The notes: generated from the sequence alone by a model not told the origin. DNA of 64,000 nucleotides from Helicobacteraceae bacterium (GCA_900766555.1 CAAFVR010000024.1:1-64000), one strand, 5' to 3'. Positions 25,580 through 35,007 are shown, counted from the first letter of the stretch. Numbers and translations: made by a program.

Positions 25580-26725
25580 ATGATAGCGCTTACAAATGCC
25601 AGGATTTTTACCCAAAATAGCATATTAAATGATCATGTGCTAATAATTGAAGATGGCCTAATCAAAGAAATATCAAAAAATGCGCGCATACCAAGCTTTG
25701 CCAAAACAATAGATCTAGGCGGTGCAAATCTATGTGCTGGTTTTATAGATCTGCAATTAAATGGCTGCGGCGGAGTAATGTTTAATGAAACGCCAGATAA
25801 AGAAACCATATTAGCCATGCATGAGACAAATTTAAAATCTGGCACAACTAGCTTTTTGCCCACATTTATAACAGCACCAGAAAAAAGCTATAAAGATGCG
25901 CTTAAGGCTATGGGGGATTACAAAAAGCTATCTGAGTTTAAAAATTCTGCTCTAGGATTGCATCTTGAGGGACCATTTATTAGTGTTGAAAAAAAGGGCG
26001 TGCATAATCCAAGCTATATTCGCAGCATGCAAGAAGACGATCTAATAACGCTAAAAAATCATGCGGATCTAATCACAAAGCTTACCATCGCGCCTGAAAA
26101 TGTGAGCTTAGAACAAATGCAGCAATTAATAAAAAGCGGCATAATAATAGCAATCGGACATTCAAATGCTAATTTTGAGACTGCAATGTCGTATTTTACG
26201 CATGGAGCTAGCTTTGTGACGCATTTATATAATGCTATGTCGCAAATAAATTCTGGACGAGACCTAGGCGTTGTTGGCGCAAGCCTAACCTCAGATGCCT
26301 TTGTTGGGATAATAACAGATGGATTGCATGTGCATTTTGCAAATATAGATCTCGCATATAAAATTAAGCAAAATAAACTTTGTATCGTAACAGATGCGCT
26401 AGCCTCAGCTGGAGCGCCGGAAAATTTTAAGCAATTTAGCTTTGTTGGCAAAAATATTTATGTAAAAGATGGTAAATGCGTAGATGAAAATGGCATAACA
26501 GCAGGCGCCTCAATCACGATGCTTGAATCTATCAAAAATGTAGTTCAAAATACAAAAATATCATTACTTGAGGCCATAAATTTAAGCACCATAAATCCAG
26601 CTTGCGCTATCAAAATGGACAAAAAAATCGGCTCAATACAAGTTGGCAAAGTGGCTAATCTATGCGTCTTTGATAAAAATTACAACATTATTGGAGTTTC
26701 TTTTAATGGAACTTGGAAAAGCTAA
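25580..26725 (+). CDS. nagA: N-acetylglucosamine-6-phosphate deacetylase NagA
   Basis: NagA removes the acetyl group from GlcNAc-6-phosphate ahead of NagB. Motifs include GFIDLQLNGCGG, LHLEGPFIS with the metal Glu, AIGHSNA, THLYNAM, and VTDALASAG with the catalytic Asp. I start at the ATG at 25580, preceded by AAAGGTTCAAAG, giving MIALTNARIF; an ATG at 25550 would overlap nagB by 20 bases and has no better site. The predicted length is 381 residues. It ends the operon, and 95 bases follow before the converging barrel gene with no clear terminator. Confidence 0.95.
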   Translation: MIALTNARIFTQNSILNDHVLIIEDGLIKEISKNARIPSFAKTIDLGGANLCAGFIDLQLNGCGGVMFNETPDKETILAMHETNLKSGTTSFLPTFITAPEKSYKDALKAMGDYKKLSEFKNSALGLHLEGPFISVEKKGVHNPSYIRSMQEDDLITLKNHADLITKLTIAPENVSLEQMQQLIKSGIIIAIGHSNANFETAMSYFTHGASFVTHLYNAMSQINSGRDLGVVGASLTSDAFVGIITDGLHVHFANIDLAYKIKQNKLCIVTDALASAGAPENFKQFSFVGKNIYVKDGKCVDENGITAGASITMLESIKNVVQNTKISLLEAINLSTINPACAIKMDKKIGSIQVGKVANLCVFDKNYNIIGVSFNGTWKS

Positions 26726-26820
26726 GCTATCCAGCTCCCTTGTCCGCAAAATCATCTCCAAAATCACCTTTTATATTTGCAATATTAAAGAGTGAGGGCG
26801 ATTGCGAGGGCAAAGTGGCC

Positions 26821-27507
26821 CTAGAAGCTTACATCAAATTCAATACCGATATCAGTAAAAATTGTATCTGTGCTATTTGCAAAGTCATTACCCATGCCGC
26901 TGCTGCTGCCGCTACTACTTCCGCCGCTAGTTTTAAGCTTGCCATTTGAAAGTGATGCATGCGCATAGCCAACATTACCAAATAATTTTACAAATAATCT
27001 CTCATTTGCGCGACCAACTATCCCATAGCGAAAATCAATTGAATGCGTATCGCCTCTGACACTTGGTTGAAATAGCCCTCTTCCGCCAGCAAATACACCA
27101 GCATAATAAATTGGGAAATAATATACATTACCCACGATGCCCAAAAGGCGCTGTACTGATTCGATATATTGATCACTTGGATCTGTCACTTTCAAATCCA
27201 TTTGCGCCGTACTTAAGATTAGATCTGCTGATAAATATTCTGAATAGTTATATCGCACGCCAGCACCTAGCGCATAGCCATCGCGATAAAGATATGTCAT
27301 ATCTTTATCATGTTTTATCGTATTTGATGATACGAAATTTTTATAATTTGTTCTATTTTGATATGAAGCCACAGCAGAAAATGTGACTATCGGCTGAAAA
27401 GCTGGTATTGTTTTTTTTTGCGACTCATTTTCTATTTCTTCTTCCGCCAGTGCAGCATTGAAATTACTAATACCTAAAAAAGCCAGCATGGCTAAAAATT
27501 TTTTCAA
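26821..27507 (-). CDS. Small outer-membrane beta-barrel protein, possibly phase-variable
   Basis: The 228-residue protein starts at a TTG with AAAGGAAA upstream. It has a signal peptide ending NAALA/EEE and then alternating strands (FSAVASY, GAGVRYNY, YYAGVFAGGRGLF, KLFGNVGYAH), ending in EFDVSF with a terminal Phe. Size suggests an eight- to twelve-strand barrel. A Ser/Gly run near residues 200-208 is probably a surface loop. An A9 tract at codons 30-33, just after the signal peptide, could switch it. It converges on nagA; a role as sialic acid porin is only a guess from position. Confidence 0.75.
   Translation of the reverse strand: MKKFLAMLAFLGISNFNAALAEEEIENESQKKTIPAFQPIVTFSAVASYQNRTNYKNFVSSNTIKHDKDMTYLYRDGYALGAGVRYNYSEYLSADLILSTAQMDLKVTDPSDQYIESVQRLLGIVGNVYYFPIYYAGVFAGGRGLFQPSVRGDTHSIDFRYGIVGRANERLFVKLFGNVGYAHASLSNGKLKTSGGSSSGSSSGMGNDFANSTDTIFTDIGIEFDVSF
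27411..27419 (-). repeat. A9 homopolymer tract at codons 30-33 of the small barrel protein
   Basis: Nine T on the plus strand give CAA AAA AAA ACA in the gene, encoding Gln-Lys-Lys-Thr right after the signal peptide region. The frame is open with nine A. A one-base change would abolish the barrel, so this is a candidate on/off switch. Confidence 0.7.
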
Positions 27508-27527
27508 AATATTTCCTTTATTTTAAT

Positions 27528-28412
27528 TTAAATTCTTGCGCCGCGATTAATAAAATCTTGCGCCAAAGTAGAAGCCAAAGTCTCATAATTTGGACTTTTC
27601 ACCTGACCTTTTATATGCGTTTTATCGATACCCAAAATTGCTACAAGGCTATAAATTCCATCTGTAACATCTGCTAATACGCCAAGTGGACTTTGACATG
27701 TCCCGCCCAAAAGTCGCACAAATTCGCGCTCAATCCCACATAACAAAGCACTTTTAGTGCAATTTAAAGCGCTAATATTAGTATAAAATTTGTTATCTTT
27801 TAACATCTGCAGCCCAAGCGCGCCCTGCCCCATCGCCGGTATCATCAGATCTGACGAAAGTATAACAGCATGAAATTTATTATTTAGCACATCAAGTCTC
27901 TTTAGTCCCGCATGCGCTAAAACTATGGCATCAAATGAGCCTTCTTCAAGGCGACTTAAGCGCGTTTGCACATTGCCTCGCAAGCTTTGTGTATCTAGAT
28001 CGGATCTAAGTATCTTTAATTGCAAACTCCGCCTCGCACTTGTTGTGCCGACCTTGGCGTGGCGCGGAAGCTCAAACATATTTTTATATTTTTTACTCAA
28101 AAATACATCAAAATAGCTATCGCGTTCTGTTATCGCTACAAGCGGCAAATCCTCATCTAGATTTACTGGCACATCTTTTAGCGAATGCACAGCCACATCT
28201 ATTTCGCCACTTTTTAGCGCGACTTCGAGCTCTTTTACAAAAAGGCCCTTACCTCCGATTGCATCAAGTGGCCTATCTAATATTTTATCCCCGGTGGTTT
28301 GGATCTTTATAATTTCGCTATCTATATTTTGCTCATTTTTCAAACGTTTTGCTATGTAATTTGCCTGCCAAAGTGCCAGAGCGCTAGACCTTGTGCCAAT
28401 TTTAACCCTCAT
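27528..28412 (-). CDS. hemC: Porphobilinogen deaminase (hydroxymethylbilane synthase) HemC
   Basis: HemC joins four porphobilinogens into hydroxymethylbilane in haem synthesis. The 294-residue protein has the N-terminal IGTRSSALALWQA, KDVPVNLDEDLPL, the KVGTTSARRSLQL segment, QSLRGNVQTRL, and GTCQSPLGV with the Cys that carries the dipyrromethane cofactor. It is slightly short at the C-terminus. It overlaps the FxsA gene by four bases and ends a long operon that also holds hemA. Confidence 0.95.
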   Translation of the reverse strand: MRVKIGTRSSALALWQANYIAKRLKNEQNIDSEIIKIQTTGDKILDRPLDAIGGKGLFVKELEVALKSGEIDVAVHSLKDVPVNLDEDLPLVAITERDSYFDVFLSKKYKNMFELPRHAKVGTTSARRSLQLKILRSDLDTQSLRGNVQTRLSRLEEGSFDAIVLAHAGLKRLDVLNNKFHAVILSSDLMIPAMGQGALGLQMLKDNKFYTNISALNCTKSALLCGIEREFVRLLGGTCQSPLGVLADVTDGIYSLVAILGIDKTHIKGQVKSPNYETLASTLAQDFINRGARI

Positions 28413-28834
28413 TTTACATCCTGCTCAATTACTTCAACATCAATTATTTCGCGATCACCCATTCGCTCATCTGGCCTTTGTGTTTGCTCAAACATATCTC
28501 TTTTATTTTCTCTTTGTCTTTGTTTTGTGCTAGCAAAAATTACTAATAATAAACCTAAAACATCGCTAAGTAAGCCAGGCATTATTAAAAGTAATCCGCC
28601 GATAACATGCGAGATGCCCTGCGTTATAAAATCTAATATCTCAAATTTTGATATTTTATAAAAAGCTATTTTTAACCTATCAAGTGAGCGCAAAATTAAT
28701 AGCATGCCAATTGCGCCACTTAAAATTATTTCAAAAAATACAGCCCATCCGCCAAATGCTTTGCCAAATATAAAAAATAGCAATATCTCAACGCCAGCAT
28801 AAATCCAAAATATCCCGCTCTTGGATCTATTCAT
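28409..28834 (-). CDS. FxsA-family inner-membrane protein
   Basis: The 141-residue protein has two or three hydrophobic segments in the first 95 residues. It contains the FxsA hallmark GGLLLIMPGLLSDVLGLLL, followed by a charged tail ending DVEVIEQDVK. FxsA was named from suppression of F-plasmid exclusion of phage T7; its cellular role is not known. It overlaps hemC and proS by four bases each. Confidence 0.8.
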   Translation of the reverse strand: MNRSKSGIFWIYAGVEILLFFIFGKAFGGWAVFFEIILSGAIGMLLILRSLDRLKIAFYKISKFEILDFITQGISHVIGGLLLIMPGLLSDVLGLLLVIFASTKQRQRENKRDMFEQTQRPDERMGDREIIDVEVIEQDVK

Positions 28835-30744
28835 AACAGTTCTTTTATGTGCATTTTTATGACACTAATATCAGCTTTTATGCGCATTTTATGCAAGCCA
28901 TCGCGCACTATTATTTCAACTTCGCCTTGCTCTAGCGCCTTGCCAATTACTATGCCAAATGGCATGCCTAAAAGTTCAAAATCCTTAATCTTAAAGCCAA
29001 AACGTTCAGATCTATCATCTAACAAAACGCTCATCTCTTCGCTCAAAGCTTTATAAAGTGCTTTTGCAAATTCAAAACTCGCTTCATCTTTGATATTACT
29101 AATAATTATATGCACCAAAAATGGTGCCACTTCGCTATTAAAAACACAGCCAAAATCATCTGCTTTTTGCTCCATCATCGCGCCAAGCAATCTTGAAACG
29201 CCAATGCCATAACAGCCCATAATGAAATGCTGCTGCCTTGCTTCTTGATCCAAAAATGTAGCATTCATGGCCTTGGAATACTTTGTCCCAAGCTTAAAAA
29301 TATGCCCTATTTCTATGCCTCTTTTATATATCAAAGTACCTTTTATTTGCTCGCCCTCGCCATTTTTATCTTGCAAGCTCTGGCAACAAAGCCCAATCGG
29401 ATCTAGCAGCTCCTTTGCAAATTCTGTGCAAGTTTTTTCCTCATCGCCTTCGCTTTTGTTTGCGCCGGTGTTTATCGTGGCATCCAAATTACATTTGCAA
29501 TGTGGGCAGAAATCGCCTTCTTTTACAAGCGCTAGATCCGCATAGTCTAAACTTTCAAATGTACCTAAATCCACTCCTATAAAATGATAATCGCGTTCAT
29601 TTGCGCCGCATACAAGTCCAAATGCATCAAACAAAGAATCATCAAAAAATATAAAAGGAGATTTAGTAATGCTAAAAAGCGCATAAGGTCCAATAAAACC
29701 CGCAAAAAGCGTATTAAAATCCTCCAAATTAGCAACTCTAAGTTCAATTGCTAACTTTGAATTCATAGCGCTTGCTTTTGCATTATATGCATTTAGCGCC
29801 TTTGTGCTCTCTAATTCGTCGCTTCCGCGGATAAACATAAATGCAAGCTCGCTCAAACTAGCTTTTTTGCTCTCATTTGTGTCTTCAAAAACTGGCTCTA
29901 GTACAACACATTGCAGCACAAAATCAATATCAATATTAAAAAAATTAGCCACTTCTTTTGAGCTTTTAATATTTGGCGTATGAAATTTCGCAAAACTAGC
30001 TTGATGAGGCGGTATTTTTGGAGCATTAGCGCGCTTTGCAACCTCGATATTTGAGGCATAATTACAATTGCTACATAGCACAATTACATCCTCTCCACTA
30101 TCTGTTAGTGCCATAAATTCCTTGCTCCCGCTCCCGCCAATAGCGCCAGAATCCGCCTCTATCACGCGAAAATCAAGTCCTAGTCGCGTAAAAATGCGCT
30201 CATAAGTTTGCTGCATATTCATAAATTCAGCCTGCAAATCCTCTTCATTTGCATGGAAACTATAGGCATCTTTCATCAGAAATTCTCTGCTGCGCAAAAG
30301 CCCAGCTCTAGGTCGGATCTCATCGCGAAATTTGAGATTTATTTGATAGAAATTTTTGTTCAAATCTTTATAACTATTTATATGCGCTGAAATAAGATCT
30401 GTTATGCTCTCTTCAAAAGTCGGCCCAAGTATCAATAGCGCATCTTTTCTGTCGCGAAATTTCAATAGCTCCGCGCCATATTGCTGCAATCGCGTACTTT
30501 TATCCCAAAGTGCACTTGGCGTCACAAAACTTAAGCTTAGCTCAAGCGCGCCTGATTTATCCATCTCTTCTTTTATCACTTTTGAGATATTGTTAAGCGC
30601 TTTTTGGCCAAGCGGCAAGAAATTATAAAGCCCAGATCCGATCTGATGTATAAAACCAGCTTGAACTAGCAATTTATGGCTTTTCAAAATGGCATCTTTT
30701 GGCGGCAATTTCTGCGTTGGGATGAAACTTTTACTAAATTTCAT
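28831..30744 (-). CDS. proS: Prolyl-tRNA synthetase ProS
   Basis: ProS charges tRNA-Pro. The 637-residue protein is the bacterial form with an inserted editing domain. Class II motif 2 region is seen as FRDEIRPRAGLLRSREFLMKDAYSF, and motif 3 as GCYGIGVSRLLGA. Upstream of motif 3 is a small Cys cluster CPHCKC, and the C-terminal anticodon-binding domain includes VLLDDRSERFGFK. Length is slightly above the E. coli enzyme. It lies two bases after hemA. Confidence 0.95.
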   Translation of the reverse strand: MKFSKSFIPTQKLPPKDAILKSHKLLVQAGFIHQIGSGLYNFLPLGQKALNNISKVIKEEMDKSGALELSLSFVTPSALWDKSTRLQQYGAELLKFRDRKDALLILGPTFEESITDLISAHINSYKDLNKNFYQINLKFRDEIRPRAGLLRSREFLMKDAYSFHANEEDLQAEFMNMQQTYERIFTRLGLDFRVIEADSGAIGGSGSKEFMALTDSGEDVIVLCSNCNYASNIEVAKRANAPKIPPHQASFAKFHTPNIKSSKEVANFFNIDIDFVLQCVVLEPVFEDTNESKKASLSELAFMFIRGSDELESTKALNAYNAKASAMNSKLAIELRVANLEDFNTLFAGFIGPYALFSITKSPFIFFDDSLFDAFGLVCGANERDYHFIGVDLGTFESLDYADLALVKEGDFCPHCKCNLDATINTGANKSEGDEEKTCTEFAKELLDPIGLCCQSLQDKNGEGEQIKGTLIYKRGIEIGHIFKLGTKYSKAMNATFLDQEARQQHFIMGCYGIGVSRLLGAMMEQKADDFGCVFNSEVAPFLVHIIISNIKDEASFEFAKALYKALSEEMSVLLDDRSERFGFKIKDFELLGMPFGIVIGKALEQGEVEIIVRDGLHKMRIKADISVIKMHIKELL

Positions 30745-30746
30745 GC

Positions 30747-32024
30747 CTATCCTTTATGTTCGCATTTATAAATATTTAAAAGATTTACGCTTTTATCAAT
30801 ATCAAAAAAATGCTTTATCACTTCAATTACCACATCAGATTCCATGCTTTTTGCGCTATTTCGCAAATTTTGTGTTGGCTCATGCAAAAATGTATTAAAA
30901 GCCTGATGCAAAAGCTTTTGCAAATTATTGCGCTCCAAATCGCTAAAATATCCCTTCTCAATCGCTTTATCTATCGCATTAAAACTCGCATTTTTGGCCC
31001 TTAGGCGGATTTCTTTAATCACGGGTTCTAGCTCTTGCGTTTCAATCCATTGCAAAAATTCATCGCAAGCATTTGCCACGAGACTATGCGCTAAATCTAA
31101 ATCAGCCTGCCTTAAAGCCATATTTTCTTTAGCCGTCGCTTTCAAATCATCGATTGTAAAAATTCTAAAATCAGCTAGATCCGCTATATTTCTAGGCACA
31201 CCAAGATCAAAAAATATTGGCTTTTTATTATTTATTTTAAATAACTCATCTTTAATTATCGGCGCGCTCGCATTTGTGGCGCAAAAAATAAAGTCAAAAT
31301 CTAATATATCTTGCGTTATTTGCTCTAATATTTCTATATTTTTATTTTGCAGTTCTTTTTGCAAAGCCAAAGCCCGCTTTTTTGTCCTATTGTGCACGCT
31401 GATATTAAAATCATCTTTTATTAAATGCTTAACGCATAAAGTGCCGATCTCTCCAAGCCCAATTACAAGCGCATTTGGAGAGTTTTTTGTGGCGAGCGAC
31501 CTTGCCTTTTGAGCAGCAATTTTTGATATTGAGACATTTTGATTTGATATTTTTGTTTTATTGCGAATTTGTGCCGCATTTTTTAGCGCAAAATGCACAA
31601 CTCGCGTAATTTCTTTACCGCAAAAATTATTTAAATATGCAAAATTATAGGCATCTTTAAATTGGCCTGAAATTTGCGTCTCACCCAAAACTAGACTGTC
31701 CAAACTAGCACTCACGCTAAAAATATGATATAGCGCTTCTTGCCCCACATAAGATCTAGCACTATTTTCCAAATCTGATAGTTTTATGCCTTTAAGCCCA
31801 CTAAGTTGGTTTAGTATCAAATCTTTAATCAAATTTGCATCATCAATTAACGCATAAAATTCACTGCGATTACATGTAGACATTGCCATAATCTCAGATC
31901 CGTTTGGCAGCTTATAAAGTAAATCTTTTAGAAAATTATTTAGCTCAATTTCTTTTAAATATATCTTTTCTCGAAGCTCTAGTGGCGTATTTTTATAAGA
32001 AAAACTAAGGCAAAAATAATTCAT
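30747..32024 (-). CDS. hemA: Glutamyl-tRNA reductase HemA
   Basis: HemA reduces glutamyl-tRNA to glutamate-1-semialdehyde, the first committed haem step. The 425-residue protein has STCNRSEFYAL with the nucleophilic Cys, ASLDSLVLGETQISGQFK, the NADPH loop VIGLGEIG, and FFDLGVPRNI. It overlaps ispB by four bases. Its place between proS and ispB is the order I recall from H. pylori. Confidence 0.95.
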   Translation of the reverse strand: MNYFCLSFSYKNTPLELREKIYLKEIELNNFLKDLLYKLPNGSEIMAMSTCNRSEFYALIDDANLIKDLILNQLSGLKGIKLSDLENSARSYVGQEALYHIFSVSASLDSLVLGETQISGQFKDAYNFAYLNNFCGKEITRVVHFALKNAAQIRNKTKISNQNVSISKIAAQKARSLATKNSPNALVIGLGEIGTLCVKHLIKDDFNISVHNRTKKRALALQKELQNKNIEILEQITQDILDFDFIFCATNASAPIIKDELFKINNKKPIFFDLGVPRNIADLADFRIFTIDDLKATAKENMALRQADLDLAHSLVANACDEFLQWIETQELEPVIKEIRLRAKNASFNAIDKAIEKGYFSDLERNNLQKLLHQAFNTFLHEPTQNLRNSAKSMESDVVIEVIKHFFDIDKSVNLLNIYKCEHKG

Positions 32025-32944
32025 TTAACGCGCTTTAGCAAATCTAGCGTTATATTCTCTAGCTCTTTATTTTTCACATACAAAAGAGCCTTTTTTGCAA
32101 AATCTTGCGCAACATTTTGCGTCTCATCAAAGATATTAAATTCTTTCATTTTTGTGACAATAAAGGTCTTATTTATCGGATCTAGCGGCTTTTTGTGCAA
32201 ATCTTTTAGTCTTTTTTTATCATCTTTATTTAATTTTTCAAAAAGCAACATATAAGGCAGCGTCGTTTTACCCTCAGAAAAATCGCTGAAATTATTTTTA
32301 CCCAATATTTCTTTATCACTTTTTAGATCCAATAAATCATCCACAATTTGATAACAAATACCAAGATTTAGCCCAAAATTATAATAAATCTGCGGATCTA
32401 GCCCAGAAATTAACGCACTAATTTCACATGAAGATGCGATCAAAGAAGCCGTTTTTAAACTAATCATATTTTTATAAGCATCTAAATCATTTTGAAAATT
32501 ACTTGCCATCGCCACATCTAACACTTCGCCCATACTCAAATTTACAACCGCTTGAGCTATACTTTTTGGAATTTTGGGACTAATTTTACTTAAATCTAGC
32601 ATCTTTAAAAATGCATACGAATAGATCACATCGCCAAGCATAATTGCGGATCTATCGCCAAAAGTGGCATTTATCGTGGGGTTTGCTCGCCTAATTGTGG
32701 CATTATCTATCACATCATCATGCAATAGCGAGGCCAATTGCACAAGCTCAATCACAGCACAAGCGCGCAATAAATCATGCTCTTTTGATTTATCCAAAGC
32801 CTGCTCAAAAATACATAACATGAGCTTACTTCGCAGCATTTTGCCAAATTCCACTTGATTAAAAAGAGCTTGAACTTCCCTATTTTTTAGCGCTTTTATG
32901 TCATCTATCATGATAGATTTTATTGCTTCAATCTTATTAATCAT
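32021..32944 (-). CDS. ispB: Polyprenyl diphosphate synthase (octaprenyl-type, IspB-like)
   Basis: A trans-prenyltransferase that makes the quinone side chain by chain elongation with isopentenyl diphosphate. The 307-residue protein has the first Asp-rich motif in LLHDDVIDNATIRR and the second in QIVDDLLDL, with EGKTTLPY downstream. Chain length cannot be fixed by eye; the octaprenyl label follows the family and lineage. It lies two bases after the small membrane-anchored ORF. Confidence 0.9.
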   Translation of the reverse strand: MINKIEAIKSIMIDDIKALKNREVQALFNQVEFGKMLRSKLMLCIFEQALDKSKEHDLLRACAVIELVQLASLLHDDVIDNATIRRANPTINATFGDRSAIMLGDVIYSYAFLKMLDLSKISPKIPKSIAQAVVNLSMGEVLDVAMASNFQNDLDAYKNMISLKTASLIASSCEISALISGLDPQIYYNFGLNLGICYQIVDDLLDLKSDKEILGKNNFSDFSEGKTTLPYMLLFEKLNKDDKKRLKDLHKKPLDPINKTFIVTKMKEFNIFDETQNVAQDFAKKALLYVKNKELENITLDLLKRVK

Positions 32945-32945
32945 G

Positions 32946-33389
32946 CTATAAGCTTAGTCTTACTTCCCCATGTCCAGCTATAAAAAAGCTGGCATTATTT
33001 TCATCAAATGATTTTAGAATTATCACCAAATAATCATTTACAGAACCGATTTTGAGCTTAAAAGTATCTCTATTTTTCTCGTTAAATAACACAAAATGAT
33101 GATTAAATCCATCATATTTTAGCACGCCAACAAGCCCAGTACTCTTTAGCTCATCTTTATTTTTATATATTTTATTTAATGTCCAATGAAATGATATTTC
33201 ACTTGAGCTATTTAGCAAACTGAGCTGCCCAGATCGGATCTGATCTTTCCTAAGGTCCAACACTTGCCTATCATTCCAATCTGGCTGCGCCGCATCAATT
33301 TTGCCAAACAAAATAAGCGCCCCAAAAACTAAGCCCCAAAAAGCTAAGAGTGGACAAGATAGCATCCTAAAAGTTGTTTTCTTAATCAA
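32946..33389 (-). CDS. Hypothetical membrane-anchored or exported protein
   Basis: The 147-residue ORF has one strong hydrophobic segment (about residues 10-30) followed by a soluble part ending SFFIAGHGEVRLSL. I do not recognise a family. A conserved ORF sits in the same place in H. pylori (HP0241, from memory). The only upstream start is a TTG overlapping the DUF2018 stop by four bases; an ATG at residue 9 (33365) is also possible. Function is unknown. Confidence 0.7.
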   Translation of the reverse strand: MIKKTTFRMLSCPLLAFWGLVFGALILFGKIDAAQPDWNDRQVLDLRKDQIRSGQLSLLNSSSEISFHWTLNKIYKNKDELKSTGLVGVLKYDGFNHHFVLFNEKNRDTFKLKIGSVNDYLVIILKSFDENNASFFIAGHGEVRLSL

Positions 33390-33658
33390 CCCTCTTGACC
33401 CAAAACCTTTGCCATACTTTCAATCGCTAGGCTCTGCTTTTTATTTGTCAATTTCTCAATCATGTCTTCATCAATTACGCGCGAGAGCTGTTTTATGCGC
33501 TTCTCTGGATCGATATCATTTTCTTCGCATATTATTTCATATATTGCAATGAGCCCTAAGATCCGCTCTAGCTCGCGCCTAACCGACGTCGGATTGGCAT
33601 GCACTAAAATCTGCGCCCATTTTTCTAGCGGATCACCATCTAATATTTCATCCCACAT
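33386..33658 (-). CDS. DUF2018 family protein (HP0242-like)
   Basis: A 90-residue all-helical, charged protein (WDEILDGDPLEKWAQI, then RRELERILGLIAIYE). It matches in size, place and character the DUF2018 protein HP0242 of H. pylori, whose structure is known as an intertwined, knot-like dimer (from memory). The cellular role is not known. It lies one base from flgS; in H. pylori I recall napA between the two, and it is absent here. Confidence 0.8.
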   Translation of the reverse strand: MWDEILDGDPLEKWAQILVHANPTSVRRELERILGLIAIYEIICEENDIDPEKRIKQLSRVIDEDMIEKLTNKKQSLAIESMAKVLGQEG

Positions 33659-33659
33659 A

Positions 33660-34745
33660 TTAGCTCCTTATTGAGATTTCAAATGTTTTTGTAAAGCCCA
33701 ACTTTTCATTTTCGCTATTTTGGCTATGGCTATTTTGTGGACTATCCAATAGAGAGATTCTACCATTATGTGCCTGTATTATTTGCTGACTTAACACGAG
33801 CCCTAAGCCATTGCCCTTTAATTTCGTACTAACAAATGGCTCAAAAAGCGCATCTTTATTTTCAATTTCCTTACCATTATCGCTTATATAAAAAATTAGC
33901 TCATCCTCTTTTATTTCCGCTCTTAGGCATATTTTCCCGCTCTCGTTATCGCTTTCTTCGATTGCATCAATTGAGTTATATATGAAATTTTGCAACACGA
34001 TTTCAAGCAGATCTATATCAAAACTCGCACTCCCATCGCATAGCTGCATATCAAAATCTATATCTTTGCTATAGCTATATTGTGCTATCAATTCATCTAT
34101 TTGCAGGCTTTTTATTTCGTGTTTTGCGAGATTTAGCGCCACTCCGCGCGAAAAAAGCAATGTCGATTTAATCTGCCTCTCAATGCGGAAAATCGACTTT
34201 TGCACTTCATAAATTATATGATGTATCTCTTTTGGCGCCTTTTTTAACAACGTTGAACATAAAAGCGAGATAGATCCGATTGGATTGCGTATTTCATGCG
34301 CCAAATGCGCTGATATCTGCCCCATCGCGGCCAATCTTTCACTGCGTTTTTGCACCGTAATATCCGTAGCCGTTATGATTTTGCGTTTATTTAAACTCTC
34401 TAATTGCACTAAAAATGTTTTACCGCCCAAGTCGATTTCCCTTTGAAATTCCTGCTTTTGCTCATTTTGGGGCTCATCAATCAGATTCATGCTAAATTCT
34501 GCGCTATCTTGGCTGGGCTCTTTTGCATCAATGCCAATTTTTTGCAAAATACTATTTAAATTTAGCGCTAATTTATTGCGATAAAAAATCGTATTGTCAT
34601 CATTTATAACCCAAATAGCCTGCGGGATTATCCCAATTACGCCCTCATATAGCGCCTTGTAATCGCGAAATTCACGCTCTACGCGATAACTCTGCAATAT
34701 CAGCTCATTTAATCGCGCCAAAAGCTCCGTATTTTGCTCACTCAT
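33660..34745 (-). CDS. flgS: Sensor histidine kinase FlgS
   Basis: FlgS phosphorylates FlgR to turn on sigma-54 flagellar genes in epsilonproteobacteria. The 361-residue soluble protein has an N-terminal PAS-like region (about 30-130) and the H-box LAHEIRNPIGSISLL. Its ATPase lobe carries NFIYNSIDAIEE, ISDNGKEIE and KGNGLGLVLSQQI. There is no membrane segment, as expected for a kinase that senses the export apparatus. The gene lies next to flgJ and flgI. Confidence 0.9.
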   Translation of the reverse strand: MSEQNTELLARLNELILQSYRVEREFRDYKALYEGVIGIIPQAIWVINDDNTIFYRNKLALNLNSILQKIGIDAKEPSQDSAEFSMNLIDEPQNEQKQEFQREIDLGGKTFLVQLESLNKRKIITATDITVQKRSERLAAMGQISAHLAHEIRNPIGSISLLCSTLLKKAPKEIHHIIYEVQKSIFRIERQIKSTLLFSRGVALNLAKHEIKSLQIDELIAQYSYSKDIDFDMQLCDGSASFDIDLLEIVLQNFIYNSIDAIEESDNESGKICLRAEIKEDELIFYISDNGKEIENKDALFEPFVSTKLKGNGLGLVLSQQIIQAHNGRISLLDSPQNSHSQNSENEKLGFTKTFEISIRS

Positions 34746-34746
34746 T

Positions 34747-35007
34747 TTATTTTTGTTTCAAATAATTAAAAAGCAACTCAGAATAGCCAAAATTCCCAGC
34801 TAATTGCTTGCCTAAACTATCTTTATACATGCCCTCATATATTTCGCTACCGGCCTCTTTTGGATATAGCGGATTATCAAAATGCAAGCTCACATCAAGC
34901 AGCGTTTTTAAAATCAATGCCTCAAAAGCATCCGTTTGCTCTCTCAATTTAGCATCACTTTCTTTTACATTTATGCGCGGGATAATATTTGTAGCTTGAA
35001 CTTGCAT
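34747..35007 (-). CDS. flgJ: FlgJ-like flagellar rod-assembly protein (rod-binding domain only)
   Basis: The 86-residue protein corresponds to the N-terminal rod-binding domain of FlgJ, with TDAFEALILKTLL and SEIYEGMYKDSLGKQLA. The muramidase domain of enterobacterial FlgJ is missing, which is normal in epsilonproteobacteria. It overlaps flgI by one base and lies one base from flgS. Confidence 0.82.
   Translation of the reverse strand: MQVQATNIIPRINVKESDAKLREQTDAFEALILKTLLDVSLHFDNPLYPKEAGSEIYEGMYKDSLGKQLAGNFGYSELLFNYLKQK

Noticed and set aside
26895..26935. Triplet-like CTG/CCG run in the small barrel gene as a phase switch
   Set aside because: It encodes an in-frame Ser/Gly loop in units of three, so length change would not shift the frame; treated as a surface loop.
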